A DNA stretch of 64,000 nt from JBCCDY01 sp039030555 (GTDB taxonomy: Bacteria > Bacteroidota > Bacteroidia > Cytophagales > Cyclobacteriaceae), in the NCBI GenBank assembly GCA_039030555.1, contig JBCCDY010000022.1:1-64000 (forward strand), read 5' to 3'. The stretch's first letter is position 1, and each line of letters opens with the position of its first letter. Made by a program: the position numbers and the translations under genes. Under the pieces are notes generated by a model. It saw only the letters and a list, made by a program, of their open reading frames with translations. It had not been told where the DNA came from and did no database searches. Shown here piece after piece: positions 36,173 to 43,623 of this stretch.

Positions 36173-37663
36173 ATGAGAAAACCATTTTCTACTGTTTTCG
36201 TCATTCTAGTTATTTCTTTGATAAGTTGTGAACAAACTAGTAAGGAAACTAGTCAGATAAATACACCAATTCCAGAAAGGCAAATGTTTCCTGAAAGCAT
36301 TGTCAAACACGCTTTTGATAGCATCCGACCTGCTAGACAAACATTTTTAATTAATGGAGAAAAGGATACTTTGATTAGCGGTACTAATGGCACATCCATT
36401 GCAATTAGTAAAAACACTTTCATTAATGCTCAAGGGGGAATAGTTACAGGAAGTATTGATATAGAACTCGTTGAAGTCAACTCAATTGCGGACATTATTG
36501 GTGCTAACCTACAAACAACATCTGGCGATAAAATTTTACAAACTGGGGGCATGTTTTTCATTGATGCTAAAAGTCAAGGACTACCTCTAAAGATTAGAGA
36601 AAACAAGTCAATTGATGTTGAGGTAAAAGACTCATTTATCAATAATGAAATGAAGATCTTTTCCGGTAGTTATGACAGTGCTCAGAGAATTAGTTGGAAG
36701 AAAACCGGAGACCTAGAAAATAGACTAATTTCAATTCCACAGAACCTTCTTAATTTCAATTATGGAGCATGGGAATGCTGGTATAACAAAGAACAAATCA
36801 AACTTCTAACTGACCCAAAATTCAAAAATACTTATATCGCAACCCGAGAATTCGAATATAGGGCAAGAGTCTTAGATTATGGCACCTGTCCCCAAATGGA
36901 AGACCTAGATGATGAGTTGCTTAATATATATACCTCAAACATCGATAAAACTCTGAGTTACGCTGACTCGTTAGTCGCGAATTACATTTTCACTACATAC
37001 GAAAATTTAATTGATACAACCAAAGAATTCAGTTTTAACGATACAGGTTGGCTTTCATATATGTATAAATCTGCCATACAGTTTTCAAAACAAAAACTTT
37101 TGAACCCTATTGACTTTGATCAACTGGGAATATCAGCCAAAACAACAAGTGAAAACCTGATGGACAGAGGCATTCCTGAAAATGAAGCTTCTAAATTGAT
37201 AAACCTCTATAAAATGAGAACTAAGGTTATTCAAGAGTTGGAAGATAAAAATGCTACCCAGAGACTTGGCTCATATTCATTTTCAATAAATCGACTAGGT
37301 TGGATAAATGTAGATTGGTTTTTGGATGACACTAACACCATGGATTCTGATTTCATTGTTAAGTTGAACTCCCAAGATACATTGGAATACGTCTCGCTAT
37401 CTCTAGTCATTCCCAATTATGACATTGCTGTATTCTCATTGACGAACGAACAAAGCAAGTACAGTTTCACAAAGAAGCAGAATGGATACAGGAGACTGCC
37501 AGTTGGTGAGGATGCGATCTTAGTGGCGTTTTCATACAAAAATAATAAGCCTTATTTCGGTAAAAAGAAGATTAAAATTCCTGCAACTGGAGAAATTGAA
37601 TTGAAAATGGAATTAACAAACCAATCGAATATTAAGGCTGCAGTAGCAAAACTAACTGAATGA
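36173..37663 (+). CDS. Cassette 4: large lipoprotein of unknown function
   Basis: 496 residues with a lipoprotein signal (FVILVISLISCEQT). The region KDTLISGTNGTSIAISKNTF, followed by VTGSIDIELVEVNSIADIIGANLQT, resembles a ZU5-like or carboxypeptidase-regulatory-like beta-sandwich found in large Bacteroidota surface lipoproteins; the rest is unassigned. It is long for a cassette gene. The attC-like repeat starts 6 bases after the stop. Confidence 0.6.
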   Translation: MRKPFSTVFVILVISLISCEQTSKETSQINTPIPERQMFPESIVKHAFDSIRPARQTFLINGEKDTLISGTNGTSIAISKNTFINAQGGIVTGSIDIELVEVNSIADIIGANLQTTSGDKILQTGGMFFIDAKSQGLPLKIRENKSIDVEVKDSFINNEMKIFSGSYDSAQRISWKKTGDLENRLISIPQNLLNFNYGAWECWYNKEQIKLLTDPKFKNTYIATREFEYRARVLDYGTCPQMEDLDDELLNIYTSNIDKTLSYADSLVANYIFTTYENLIDTTKEFSFNDTGWLSYMYKSAIQFSKQKLLNPIDFDQLGISAKTTSENLMDRGIPENEASKLINLYKMRTKVIQELEDKNATQRLGSYSFSINRLGWINVDWFLDDTNTMDSDFIVKLNSQDTLEYVSLSLVIPNYDIAVFSLTNEQSKYSFTKKQNGYRRLPVGEDAILVAFSYKNNKPYFGKKKIKIPATGEIELKMELTNQSNIKAAVAKLTE

Positions 37664-37669
37664 AAAAGC

Positions 37670-37786
37670 TGGTAACAAATGATATAGCACATGCCTCTAA
37701 GTAGTTACTTGAAACTGTTCTGCACATCCGATACTTTAGTAGATATTTGAAAGTTCAGAGGCACATGCCATATCTGAACATTAGGC
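37670..37786 (+). repeat. attC-like site 4 (117 bp)
   Basis: From TGGTAAC to ATTAGGC, with a G-to-A change in the usually fixed GTT box. The arms GATATAGCACATGCCTCT and AGAGGCACATGCCATATC are complementary apart from a small central difference. It is closely similar to site 6 over its whole length. Confidence 0.8.
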
Positions 37787-37807
37787 ACAAGTAAGAAAAA
37801 AACCAGT

Positions 37808-38209
37808 ATGGTAAGAAATACAATTAATCCAGAAACACTTTTTAATTCAACCCAACACGGGTTTTCACAAATTACAATTTCAACGCCTGGGAAAATAGTA
37901 TTCATTTCTGGTCAAGTTGCATGGGATGAAAACCAGAATATCATTGGAGGAAATAATTTAGAAAAACAAACTCGAAAAGCAATTGATAATCTGAAAATTG
38001 CTATTGAATCCGTAGGTGGAACTATGGAAAATATTATGATGCTAAGAATTTATAAAGTGGATTACCAGAAAGAAGATGGACCAATTATCACTTCAATACT
38101 CAAGGAAAATTTTGGTGCCAAAAATCTACCCGCGAGTACATGGGTTAGTGTAAAAGGACTTGCAAACGACGGATTTATGATTGAAATAGAGGCTCAAGCT
38201 GTCATCTAA
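37808..38209 (+). CDS. Cassette 5: RidA/YjgF-family protein
   Basis: 133 residues of the Rid superfamily fold: GKIVFISGQVAWDENQNIIG, TRKAIDNLKIAIESVGGTMENIMMLRIY, LPASTWVSVKGLANDGFMIEIEAQAVI. In RidA the conserved Arg before the final strand binds the imine's carboxylate; here that site reads ASTWVSV, with no Arg, so it is more like a Rid2-7-type member without proven imine deaminase activity. It begins 21 bases after the boundary box, in typical cassette style. Confidence 0.85.
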   Translation: MVRNTINPETLFNSTQHGFSQITISTPGKIVFISGQVAWDENQNIIGGNNLEKQTRKAIDNLKIAIESVGGTMENIMMLRIYKVDYQKEDGPIITSILKENFGAKNLPASTWVSVKGLANDGFMIEIEAQAVI

Positions 38210-38288
38210 AAATTCAATATAAAGAAAGCACTTAAAGCAATATTCAATACGTAATTGAAGAAAGCAATTGTAAAATTGAAAGAAGCCT

Positions 38289-38399
38289 GTGCCTAACAAA
38301 TGATGAGCACACTGAGGTATAAGCAATTTGCAATGCGAAAGAGTAACTTTGGAATCAATTTGAAAGGATATGCTCACTGAGCTTATCTGGACGTTGACA
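38289..38399 (+). repeat. attC-like site 5 (about 110 bp)
   Basis: From GTGCCTAAC to GTTGACA. GATGAGCACACTGAG pairs with CTCACTGAGCTTATC with about three mismatches. The 3' arm TCTGGACGTTG is of attC form. The 5' box is complementary to the start of cassette 5. Confidence 0.75.
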
Positions 38400-38457
38400 A
38401 CATTAAAATCGCTTCTTTAAGCTATTCACACCCTGCTAAAACTGTTATAATTTAAGC

Positions 38458-38484
38458 ACATAATCGGAGTACTACCGATTATGT
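38458..38484 (+). promoter_or_regulatory. Putative AbiEi operator 1
   Basis: ACATAATCGG, seven bases, CCGATTATGT: a perfect 10-bp inverted repeat. It has the same TAATCGG-N7-CCGnTTA form as the second site at 38524-38546, centre to centre 63 bp (about six helical turns). AbiEi antitoxins are known to bind paired inverted repeats in their own promoter. Confidence 0.6.
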
Positions 38485-38523
38485 ATTTGATTTATTACAT
38501 ATTTTTGTAATTTTTGAATTAGT

Positions 38524-38546
38524 TAATCGGATAATATCCGCTTATT
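38524..38546 (+). promoter_or_regulatory. Putative AbiEi operator 2
   Basis: TTAATCGG, seven bases, CCGCTTAT: one mismatch from the core of operator 1, with the same 7-base spacer, ending just before the antitoxin's ATG at 38547. The core CGGATAATATCCG is palindromic. A TAATTTTTG that could be a -7 element lies between the two sites. Confidence 0.6.
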
Positions 38547-39203
38547 ATGTGTAATAATGACAATATGAATTTTAGAACAATCATAAAGGATTATACCGAG
38601 GCACCTATATCTAGACATTTAATCTTGGAATTACTTAGCAAGTATCAGAGTCCAAATGATAAGATTAGTGAATTGCTTAAAAGCAAAGATCTTATTCCTA
38701 TTAGAAGAGGGTTATACACTATTGGGCTTAAAATGGATCTACCATCACCTGAACCGTTTCTAATAGCGAATCACCTTAGGGGCCCAAGTTATGTATCCTT
38801 AGAATCCGCACTGTCTTATTGGAACATGATACCAGAAAGAGCTTATGAAATAAGTTCAGTATCCACAAAGACTTCAAAACTCTATAAAACCCCAGTTGGA
38901 CGGTTTAGTTACAAACAATTAAAGACTCCTTACTATTCCTATGGGATAAAAAGCATAAAATATTCGCCTAAGCAAACGATATTAATTGCCTCACGCGAAA
39001 AAGCGTTGTGTGATAAAATTGTACTAACACCAAAAATAAACCTTAGAAGTATAAAACAAACACAAGAATTTTTAACTGAGGATCTTCGAATGGATAATGA
39101 AGTATTAAGCACATTAGACACAAAGGTTATGGAACTGTGGATTAAAAATGCTCCAAAAAAAAGTAGTTTAAAAATGCTTATTAAAACATTAATAGAATTA
39201 TGA
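38547..39203 (+). CDS. abiEi: Cassette 6: AbiEi-type antitoxin / transcriptional regulator
   Basis: 218 residues. The N-terminus is a winged-helix domain (LILELLSKYQSPNDKISELLKSKDLIPIRRGLYTI) followed by the AbiEi C-terminal region (ANHLRGPSYVSLESALSYWNMIPE). In type IV AbiE systems this protein represses the operon and counters the toxin indirectly. An alternative ATG is at 38565. It overlaps the toxin gene by 4 bases and is preceded by two matching operator palindromes. Confidence 0.85.
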   Translation: MCNNDNMNFRTIIKDYTEAPISRHLILELLSKYQSPNDKISELLKSKDLIPIRRGLYTIGLKMDLPSPEPFLIANHLRGPSYVSLESALSYWNMIPERAYEISSVSTKTSKLYKTPVGRFSYKQLKTPYYSYGIKSIKYSPKQTILIASREKALCDKIVLTPKINLRSIKQTQEFLTEDLRMDNEVLSTLDTKVMELWIKNAPKKSSLKMLIKTLIEL

Positions 39204-40057
39204 TAAAAGAGTGGATAGAAGAATATGACCCTCAAAATGAAGAAGAAATTTTATCCGCATTACGCGAAATAATGCAAGAAATTACTTTGGCAGCTTTATC
39301 AAGAACTGATTTTTTTGAGCAAGCAGCATTTTATGGAGGAACCGCTCTACGAATTTTTTATGGATTGGATAGATATTCTGAGGACTTGGATTTTTCTTTA
39401 CTTAAACCAGATTCTAATTTTTCAATTGAGCCATATTTTAAAGCCGTATTAGATGAGTTTAAATCTTTGGGGTTGACTGTTAGTATTAAGAAAAAGAAAA
39501 AAACAAAACAAACAGCTATTGATTCCGCCTTTTTGAAAGCCGAAACAATATGGCAAGAAATTGTACTAGAAGATATCATCAAAGAAACTGGGGTGCATTC
39601 TAATAAGACCTTGAAAATTAAAATAGAAGTTGATCGACAGCCTCCATTAAATTTCCAAACCGAGGAAAAATTATTACTTCGTCCATTTTCTTTTTATGTA
39701 AAATGCTTTACTAAACCAAGTTTGTTTGCAGGTAAGATGCACGCTTTATTGTTTAGAAAGTGGAAAAATAGAGTTAAGGGAAGGGATTGGTATGACCTAG
39801 AATGGTATGTTAAAAAAGGTATTCCGTTGTATGTAAATCATTTCTTAGCTAGGGCCAAAGACACAAATGACTGGCAAGAAGACAGCATTTCTAAAGAGCA
39901 AATCATTGAACTATTGGATACGAAAATTGAATCTGTCTCTTTTAGTAGTATTAAAGAAGATATTGTTAGATTTATTGAAAATGATGAGGTTTTACATATT
40001 TGGAGTCCGCAATATTTCAAAGATTTGATCAGCAAAATGAAATTTAAAAACCCTTAA
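39200..40057 (+). CDS. abiEii: Cassette 6: AbiEii nucleotidyltransferase toxin
   Basis: 285 residues with the DUF1814/AbiEii nucleotidyltransferase signature: FYGGTALRIFYG, then YSEDLDFSLL (the DxD metal-binding site, near residue 63), and downstream KMHALLFRKWKNRVKGRDWYDLEW (conserved K and RDWYD). AbiEii toxins transfer nucleotides, in characterised cases onto tRNA, and halt growth. Coupled to the antitoxin gene. Toxin-antitoxin cassettes are thought to stabilise integron arrays; the system may also abort phage infection. Confidence 0.9.
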   Translation: MIKEWIEEYDPQNEEEILSALREIMQEITLAALSRTDFFEQAAFYGGTALRIFYGLDRYSEDLDFSLLKPDSNFSIEPYFKAVLDEFKSLGLTVSIKKKKKTKQTAIDSAFLKAETIWQEIVLEDIIKETGVHSNKTLKIKIEVDRQPPLNFQTEEKLLLRPFSFYVKCFTKPSLFAGKMHALLFRKWKNRVKGRDWYDLEWYVKKGIPLYVNHFLARAKDTNDWQEDSISKEQIIELLDTKIESVSFSSIKEDIVRFIENDEVLHIWSPQYFKDLISKMKFKNP

Positions 40058-40107
40058 TTTCATCAGAAGGATAGTCTTAATATTGCAAAACAAAATATAA
40101 AACGATT

Positions 40108-40226
40108 GCCCAACAAACGATATAGCACATGCGTCTACTGAGGTACTTGAAAACGAAGTGCGAAACCGATGCTTTAGTAGAAATTTGAAACGTCCAGAGG
40201 CACATGCCATACCTTGGCGGTACCCC
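40108..40226 (+). repeat. attC-like site 6 (about 119 bp)
   Basis: From GCCCAAC to GGTACCC. Nearly the same as site 4: GATATAGCACATGC at the left and GAGGCACATGCCATA at the right. The 3' box is degraded (GGTAC instead of GTTR). The 5' box is only partly complementary to the start of cassette 6 (GTTGACAAC). Confidence 0.72.
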
Positions 40227-40261
40227 ATTGCTATTAGTACCCAATCAATCTTTAGATATCT

Positions 40262-40837
40262 TTGAATACTGATCTGATTTTCTCCAATATCTCCAAACAT
40301 ATTCATCTTACGAATGAAGAAAAGGGTTACGTTCGTGACATGCTAGAGGCCAATGCTTTTAAGAAGAATGAATTCATTCTTAGATCAGAAGAAGCTTGTA
40401 ATCATATTTATTTTGTAAATAATGGAACACTTAGAACTTTTTTTCAAAACCCTAATGGAAAAGAGTCTACCATCATGTTTGCTATCAATAACTGGTGGAT
40501 TACAGATATGTATTGTTTTTTAAACGAGTTAGCAGCAATGGTTAATATTCAGGCCGTAGAGAACAGTAGTGTCTTGAGATTGTCGAAAAACAATATGGAC
40601 GAGCTTTACGAAGAAATTCCGGCTTTCAACAAATTTTTCAGGATACTAATGCAAAATGCATATTGCAGGGAACAACTTCGAATGATTCAGAATCTATCAC
40701 TTCCATCTATAGACCGTTACAATAATTTCTTGAATCAATATCCACAAATTGCCAGCAAAGTCCCATTAAAACAAGTTGCATCCTACCTGGGGATCACACC
40801 TGAGTTTTTAAGTACCCTTAGGGCGAACAGGAATTAG
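40262..40837 (+). CDS. Crp/Fnr-family regulator
   Basis: 191 residues with an inferred TTG start at 40262 (no close ATG). The cyclic-nucleotide-binding-like beta barrel spans about residues 20-130 (FILRSEEACNHIYFVNNGTLRTFFQN) and the C-terminal helix-turn-helix is PLKQVASYLGITPEFLSTLR. It lacks an obvious FeS cluster. Many Bacteroidota genes of this type have no known effector. It lies just after attC-like site 6. Confidence 0.8.
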   Translation: MNTDLIFSNISKHIHLTNEEKGYVRDMLEANAFKKNEFILRSEEACNHIYFVNNGTLRTFFQNPNGKESTIMFAINNWWITDMYCFLNELAAMVNIQAVENSSVLRLSKNNMDELYEEIPAFNKFFRILMQNAYCREQLRMIQNLSLPSIDRYNNFLNQYPQIASKVPLKQVASYLGITPEFLSTLRANRN

Positions 40838-40908
40838 GACAATTGCCCTTTTTCTTAAAGTATCTTATTCTTTTAGCTCATAAGAATAGCCTTATTTGTA
40901 AAAAAGAT

Positions 40909-41265
40909 ATGCTAATACTAATCGCCGGTCCGTATAGAAGTGGCACAAATGATGATCCCAAATTAATCAGGAAGAACCTGGATAAGCTTGAATCTATGGC
41001 ACTTCCAATATTCAGAAAAGGACATATCCCTGTAATTGGAGAGTGGTTGGCCCTTCCACTTATGAGTTTAGCAGGGTCTAAAAAGATTGGTGACAGTATA
41101 TGGGATGAGATTCAATACCCGGTAGCTCATGGGCTGTTGGAGAAATGTGATGCCATTTTAAGGATACCAGGAAAATCCAAAGGAGCAGATCAGGATGTCG
41201 AGCTTGCCAAGCAAAAAGGACTCCCCATTTTTTATCACCTTGATGAAATTCCGAATGCAAAATAA
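40909..41265 (+). CDS. DUF4406 / nucleoside 2-deoxyribosyltransferase-like protein
   Basis: 118 residues from the ATG at 40909; a TTG at 40843 would add 22 unlikely residues. The N-terminus MLILIAGPYRSGTNDDP, with LPIFRKGHIPVIGEWLALPL and a C-terminal CDAILRIPGKSKGADQDVELAKQKGLPIFY, matches DUF4406 and the related nucleoside 2-deoxyribosyltransferase fold. It may act on a deoxynucleoside or a nucleotide second messenger. It overlaps the NUDIX gene by 11 bases, suggesting a paired function. Confidence 0.75.
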   Translation: MLILIAGPYRSGTNDDPKLIRKNLDKLESMALPIFRKGHIPVIGEWLALPLMSLAGSKKIGDSIWDEIQYPVAHGLLEKCDAILRIPGKSKGADQDVELAKQKGLPIFYHLDEIPNAK

Positions 41266-41839
41266 TCGAGTAAAGAACCTTAGCAGAGAGTTGCTTTCAG
41301 ATCATTGGTATACACTTGAAAAAGTGACGTATGATTTTCAACTCAATAATGGCAATTGGCAGACTCAAACCAGAGAAGCTTATGACAGGGGGAATGGAGC
41401 GACCATTTTGTTATACAACAAAGAAAAAGTGACTGTAATTCTCACCAGTCAATTCCGACTTCCTACCTATCTTAATGGTAATGAAAGCGGATTTTTGATT
41501 GAAGCTTGCGCAGGTTTATTGGACAAGGAAAAGCCCGAAGACTGTATTAAAAAAGAAGTGGAAGAAGAGACTGGATATAGGCTCGAAAAGGTAGAAAAGA
41601 TTTTTGAATCGTATATGTCACCAGGATCTGTTACTGAGATTCTTTATTTCTTCATTGCTGAATATTCAGAGGATATGAAAGTAAGCAAAGGTGGAGGGCT
41701 TGAAACGGAACAAGAAAACATTGAAGTAATTGAATTACCATTCTCCAAGGCATTCGACATGATAAAGAGTGGTGAAATCAGAGATGGTAAAACCATCATG
41801 CTGCTTCAATACCTTAAGATTGAAAATATACTAACATAA
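41255..41839 (+). CDS. NUDIX hydrolase (NudK / GDP-mannose or ADP-ribose type)
   Basis: 194 residues from the ATG at 41255; ATGs at 41195 and 41243 would overlap the upstream gene more deeply. The Nudix box is intact: AGLLDKEKPEDCIKKEVEEETGY (GX5EX7REUXEEXGU, with K for R), about residues 88-110. The N-terminal strand-rich part and length fit NudK/ADP-ribose pyrophosphatases. It would hydrolyse a nucleoside diphosphate sugar. Paired with the DUF4406 gene, it suggests nucleotide-sugar clean-up. Confidence 0.85.
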   Translation: MQNNRVKNLSRELLSDHWYTLEKVTYDFQLNNGNWQTQTREAYDRGNGATILLYNKEKVTVILTSQFRLPTYLNGNESGFLIEACAGLLDKEKPEDCIKKEVEEETGYRLEKVEKIFESYMSPGSVTEILYFFIAEYSEDMKVSKGGGLETEQENIEVIELPFSKAFDMIKSGEIRDGKTIMLLQYLKIENILT

Positions 41840-41884
41840 ATGAGTCTAATATTTACTTTCATTCGTGACTAATTGCCAATTCGT

Positions 41885-41940
41885 ATGATATCCGATGTAT
41901 AAAGAATATGAAAAGTCTAGCTTACAGATGATAGCTGCAA
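41885..41940 (+). repeat. Solitary 3' half of an attC-like site (relic)
   Basis: TGAAAAGTCTAGCTTAC at 41909, followed by AGATGATAGCTG, matches attC-like site 3 (36027-36060) at 27 of 29 positions, but the left arm is absent and the GTT box is not preserved. It lies between the NUDIX and aldo/keto reductase genes and indicates that the array once extended this far. Confidence 0.6.
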
Positions 41941-41970
41941 GATATACTCCATTACCAAACAGATATTTAA

Positions 41971-42798
41971 ATGACTAAGGAGAACAAAATAACGTTTACA
42001 CTCAATAACAGATTGAAAATGCCATCTATTGGCATGGGTGTACTTTTTGTTAAAAATGATGGCGAAGTAGAAAGTGCAGTGACTTCTGCTCTCAATTCCG
42101 GATATAGAAAAATAGATACCGCCTCGGCTTACCAAAATGAAGAAGGGGTTGGAAGGGCTATCCGAAAAAGTGACATTTCCAGAGAAGATATCTTTTTAGC
42201 GACCAAAGTATGGAATACCGAACAAGGGTATGACCAAACATTGCTTGCCTTTGAACAGAGCTTAAAAAAGCTACAAACAGATTATGTAGACCTATATCTA
42301 GTTCACTGGCCTGTTAAGTCCAAATACAAAGAGACATATCGAGCCATGGAACAGATCTATTCCAATGGTAAAGCAAAAGCCATTGGAGTATGCAATTTCA
42401 GCATTGAACAATTAGAAGATTTGATGGAGCATGCCGAAGTGATTCCTTCCGTCAATCAAGTTGAAATGCATCCTCATTTAAGTCAGAATGAATTACTGAC
42501 ATTTGCTAAAACACACAACATCCAATTAGAAGCCTGGAGACCCATTATGATGGGTGAGGTTATGGATATTCCTGAATTGATAGAAATTGGAGAAACACAT
42601 AAAAAGTCACCCGTTCAAATCACGCTAAAATGGTTGATCCAAAGGGGTGTAGCAGTTATACCCAAATCAGTAACAGAGAAAAGAATCCGGAAGAATTTTG
42701 AAATATTTGACTTTGAACTAACCACTGAACAGATAGACATAATAGAAGGACTCAATCAGAATAGGCACCTCGGTGAAGATTTATCACATATAGAATAG
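41971..42798 (+). CDS. Aldo/keto reductase
   Basis: 275 residues of the AKR TIM barrel. The catalytic tetrad can be placed: Asp in YRKIDTASAYQNE, Tyr in the same segment, Lys in FLATKVWNTEQ, His in YLVHWPVKSKY. The NADPH-binding PKSVTEKRIRKNFEIF lies near the end. It resembles the YtbE/2,5-diketogluconate reductase type and reduces a small aldehyde or ketone. It is followed 26 bases later by the RibD-like gene. Confidence 0.92.
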   Translation: MTKENKITFTLNNRLKMPSIGMGVLFVKNDGEVESAVTSALNSGYRKIDTASAYQNEEGVGRAIRKSDISREDIFLATKVWNTEQGYDQTLLAFEQSLKKLQTDYVDLYLVHWPVKSKYKETYRAMEQIYSNGKAKAIGVCNFSIEQLEDLMEHAEVIPSVNQVEMHPHLSQNELLTFAKTHNIQLEAWRPIMMGEVMDIPELIEIGETHKKSPVQITLKWLIQRGVAVIPKSVTEKRIRKNFEIFDFELTTEQIDIIEGLNQNRHLGEDLSHIE

Positions 42799-42824
42799 CT
42801 ACAGATAGAGTACAACATACAACA

Positions 42825-43265
42825 ATGACCCCAGAAGAAGTGAGTAATTTCATGAAAGAGGCTATCAAAGAAGGTCGAAAGGCGCTTCCAAGGTGTATTC
42901 CAAATCCACCCGTTGGATGTGTTATTGTTGAAAATGGAGAAATTATATCTCGTGGACATACACAAACACCGGGCGAAGATCATGCGGAAGCTGCAGCGAT
43001 AAAAAGATTAAAAAACTATGATTTCTCTGAATCTTACTTGTTTGTCACTCTGGAGCCGTGTTCGTTTCATGGACGAACTCCTTCCTGTGCAAAAAGGATC
43101 TCAAAAGAAGGTTTTAAAAAGGTATTTGCTGGAATCGTTGATCCGGATAAAAGAAATAATGGGAAAGGCATTAAAATATTACAAGAGGCTAATATTGAAG
43201 TAGAAACAAATATACTAAGAGATATTATAGAAGCAGATTTGGAAAACTATTTGAATAAATCTTAA
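42825..43265 (+). CDS. RibD-type deaminase domain protein (no reductase domain)
   Basis: 146 residues equal to the N-terminal deaminase half of RibD. The zinc site is complete: GEDHAEAAAI (HAE) and LEPCSFHGRTPSC (PCx..C). Standard RibD proteins also carry a reductase domain of about 200 residues, which is missing. It may deaminate diaminohydroxyphosphoribosylaminopyrimidine or a different pyrimidine. It is in line with the aldo/keto reductase gene. Confidence 0.82.
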   Translation: MTPEEVSNFMKEAIKEGRKALPRCIPNPPVGCVIVENGEIISRGHTQTPGEDHAEAAAIKRLKNYDFSESYLFVTLEPCSFHGRTPSCAKRISKEGFKKVFAGIVDPDKRNNGKGIKILQEANIEVETNILRDIIEADLENYLNKS

Positions 43266-43323
43266 CACCCGTGATAACATTATAAAAATCCATTTACGTA
43301 CTCATTCATTTCATAGCTGCTGT

Positions 43324-43560
43324 ATGCTAAGCCTATCCTGTGTGCAATCCTGCCATCACGAAGAGCTGGTGGCCGATTCTATTTACGTCAACAAGCGTGT
43401 ATTGCTGTGTATTTTATCTGGTAAAATTGAGTTTGATTTCGAGGACGGAATGCAGACCATCGCTCCTACAATTAGTACAACTGCTCTTTCACTCAATAGT
43501 AATAGACATCAGGAACAAAGTACATTTTGCGAATTATCTATCAATAATATTGAAAAATAA
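43324..43560 (+). CDS. Short protein, possible cupin-type fragment
   Basis: 78 codons. The segment NKRVLLCILSGKIEFDFEDGMQTI has the look of the first strands of a cupin or AraC N-terminal domain, but the rest is lost and there is no DNA-binding part. Its N-terminus is Cys- and His-rich (LSCVQSCHHEE). Probably a decayed gene. An alternative overlapping frame at 43340 is less convincing. Confidence 0.35.
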   Translation: MLSLSCVQSCHHEELVADSIYVNKRVLLCILSGKIEFDFEDGMQTIAPTISTTALSLNSNRHQEQSTFCELSINNIEK

Positions 43561-43623
43561 TTAATGTTAATATTTTAAATAATTAATATTTAATCTTATC
43601 ATCGTTTATTAATTAAAATACGA

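Larger units (their letters stand above)
32927..40226 (+). mobile_element. Integron-type gene-cassette array without a visible integrase (CALIN-like)
   Basis: Six units are laid end to end, all with genes on the plus strand and each followed by an attC-like imperfect inverted repeat. Boundaries (GTT boxes) are at 32927, 33726, 35020, 36065, 37780 (ATT), 38393 and about 40220. The start of each of the first five units is complementary to the AAC box at its own 3' end: GTTACCGCTA/TAGCGGTAAC, GTTATCGAT/ATCAATAAC (one mismatch), GTTATGTAC/GTACATAAC, GTTACCAG/CTGGTAAC, and TTAGGCAC/GTGCCTAA. This follows from circular cassette integration. No tyrosine integrase gene is in the window. Confidence 0.82.
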
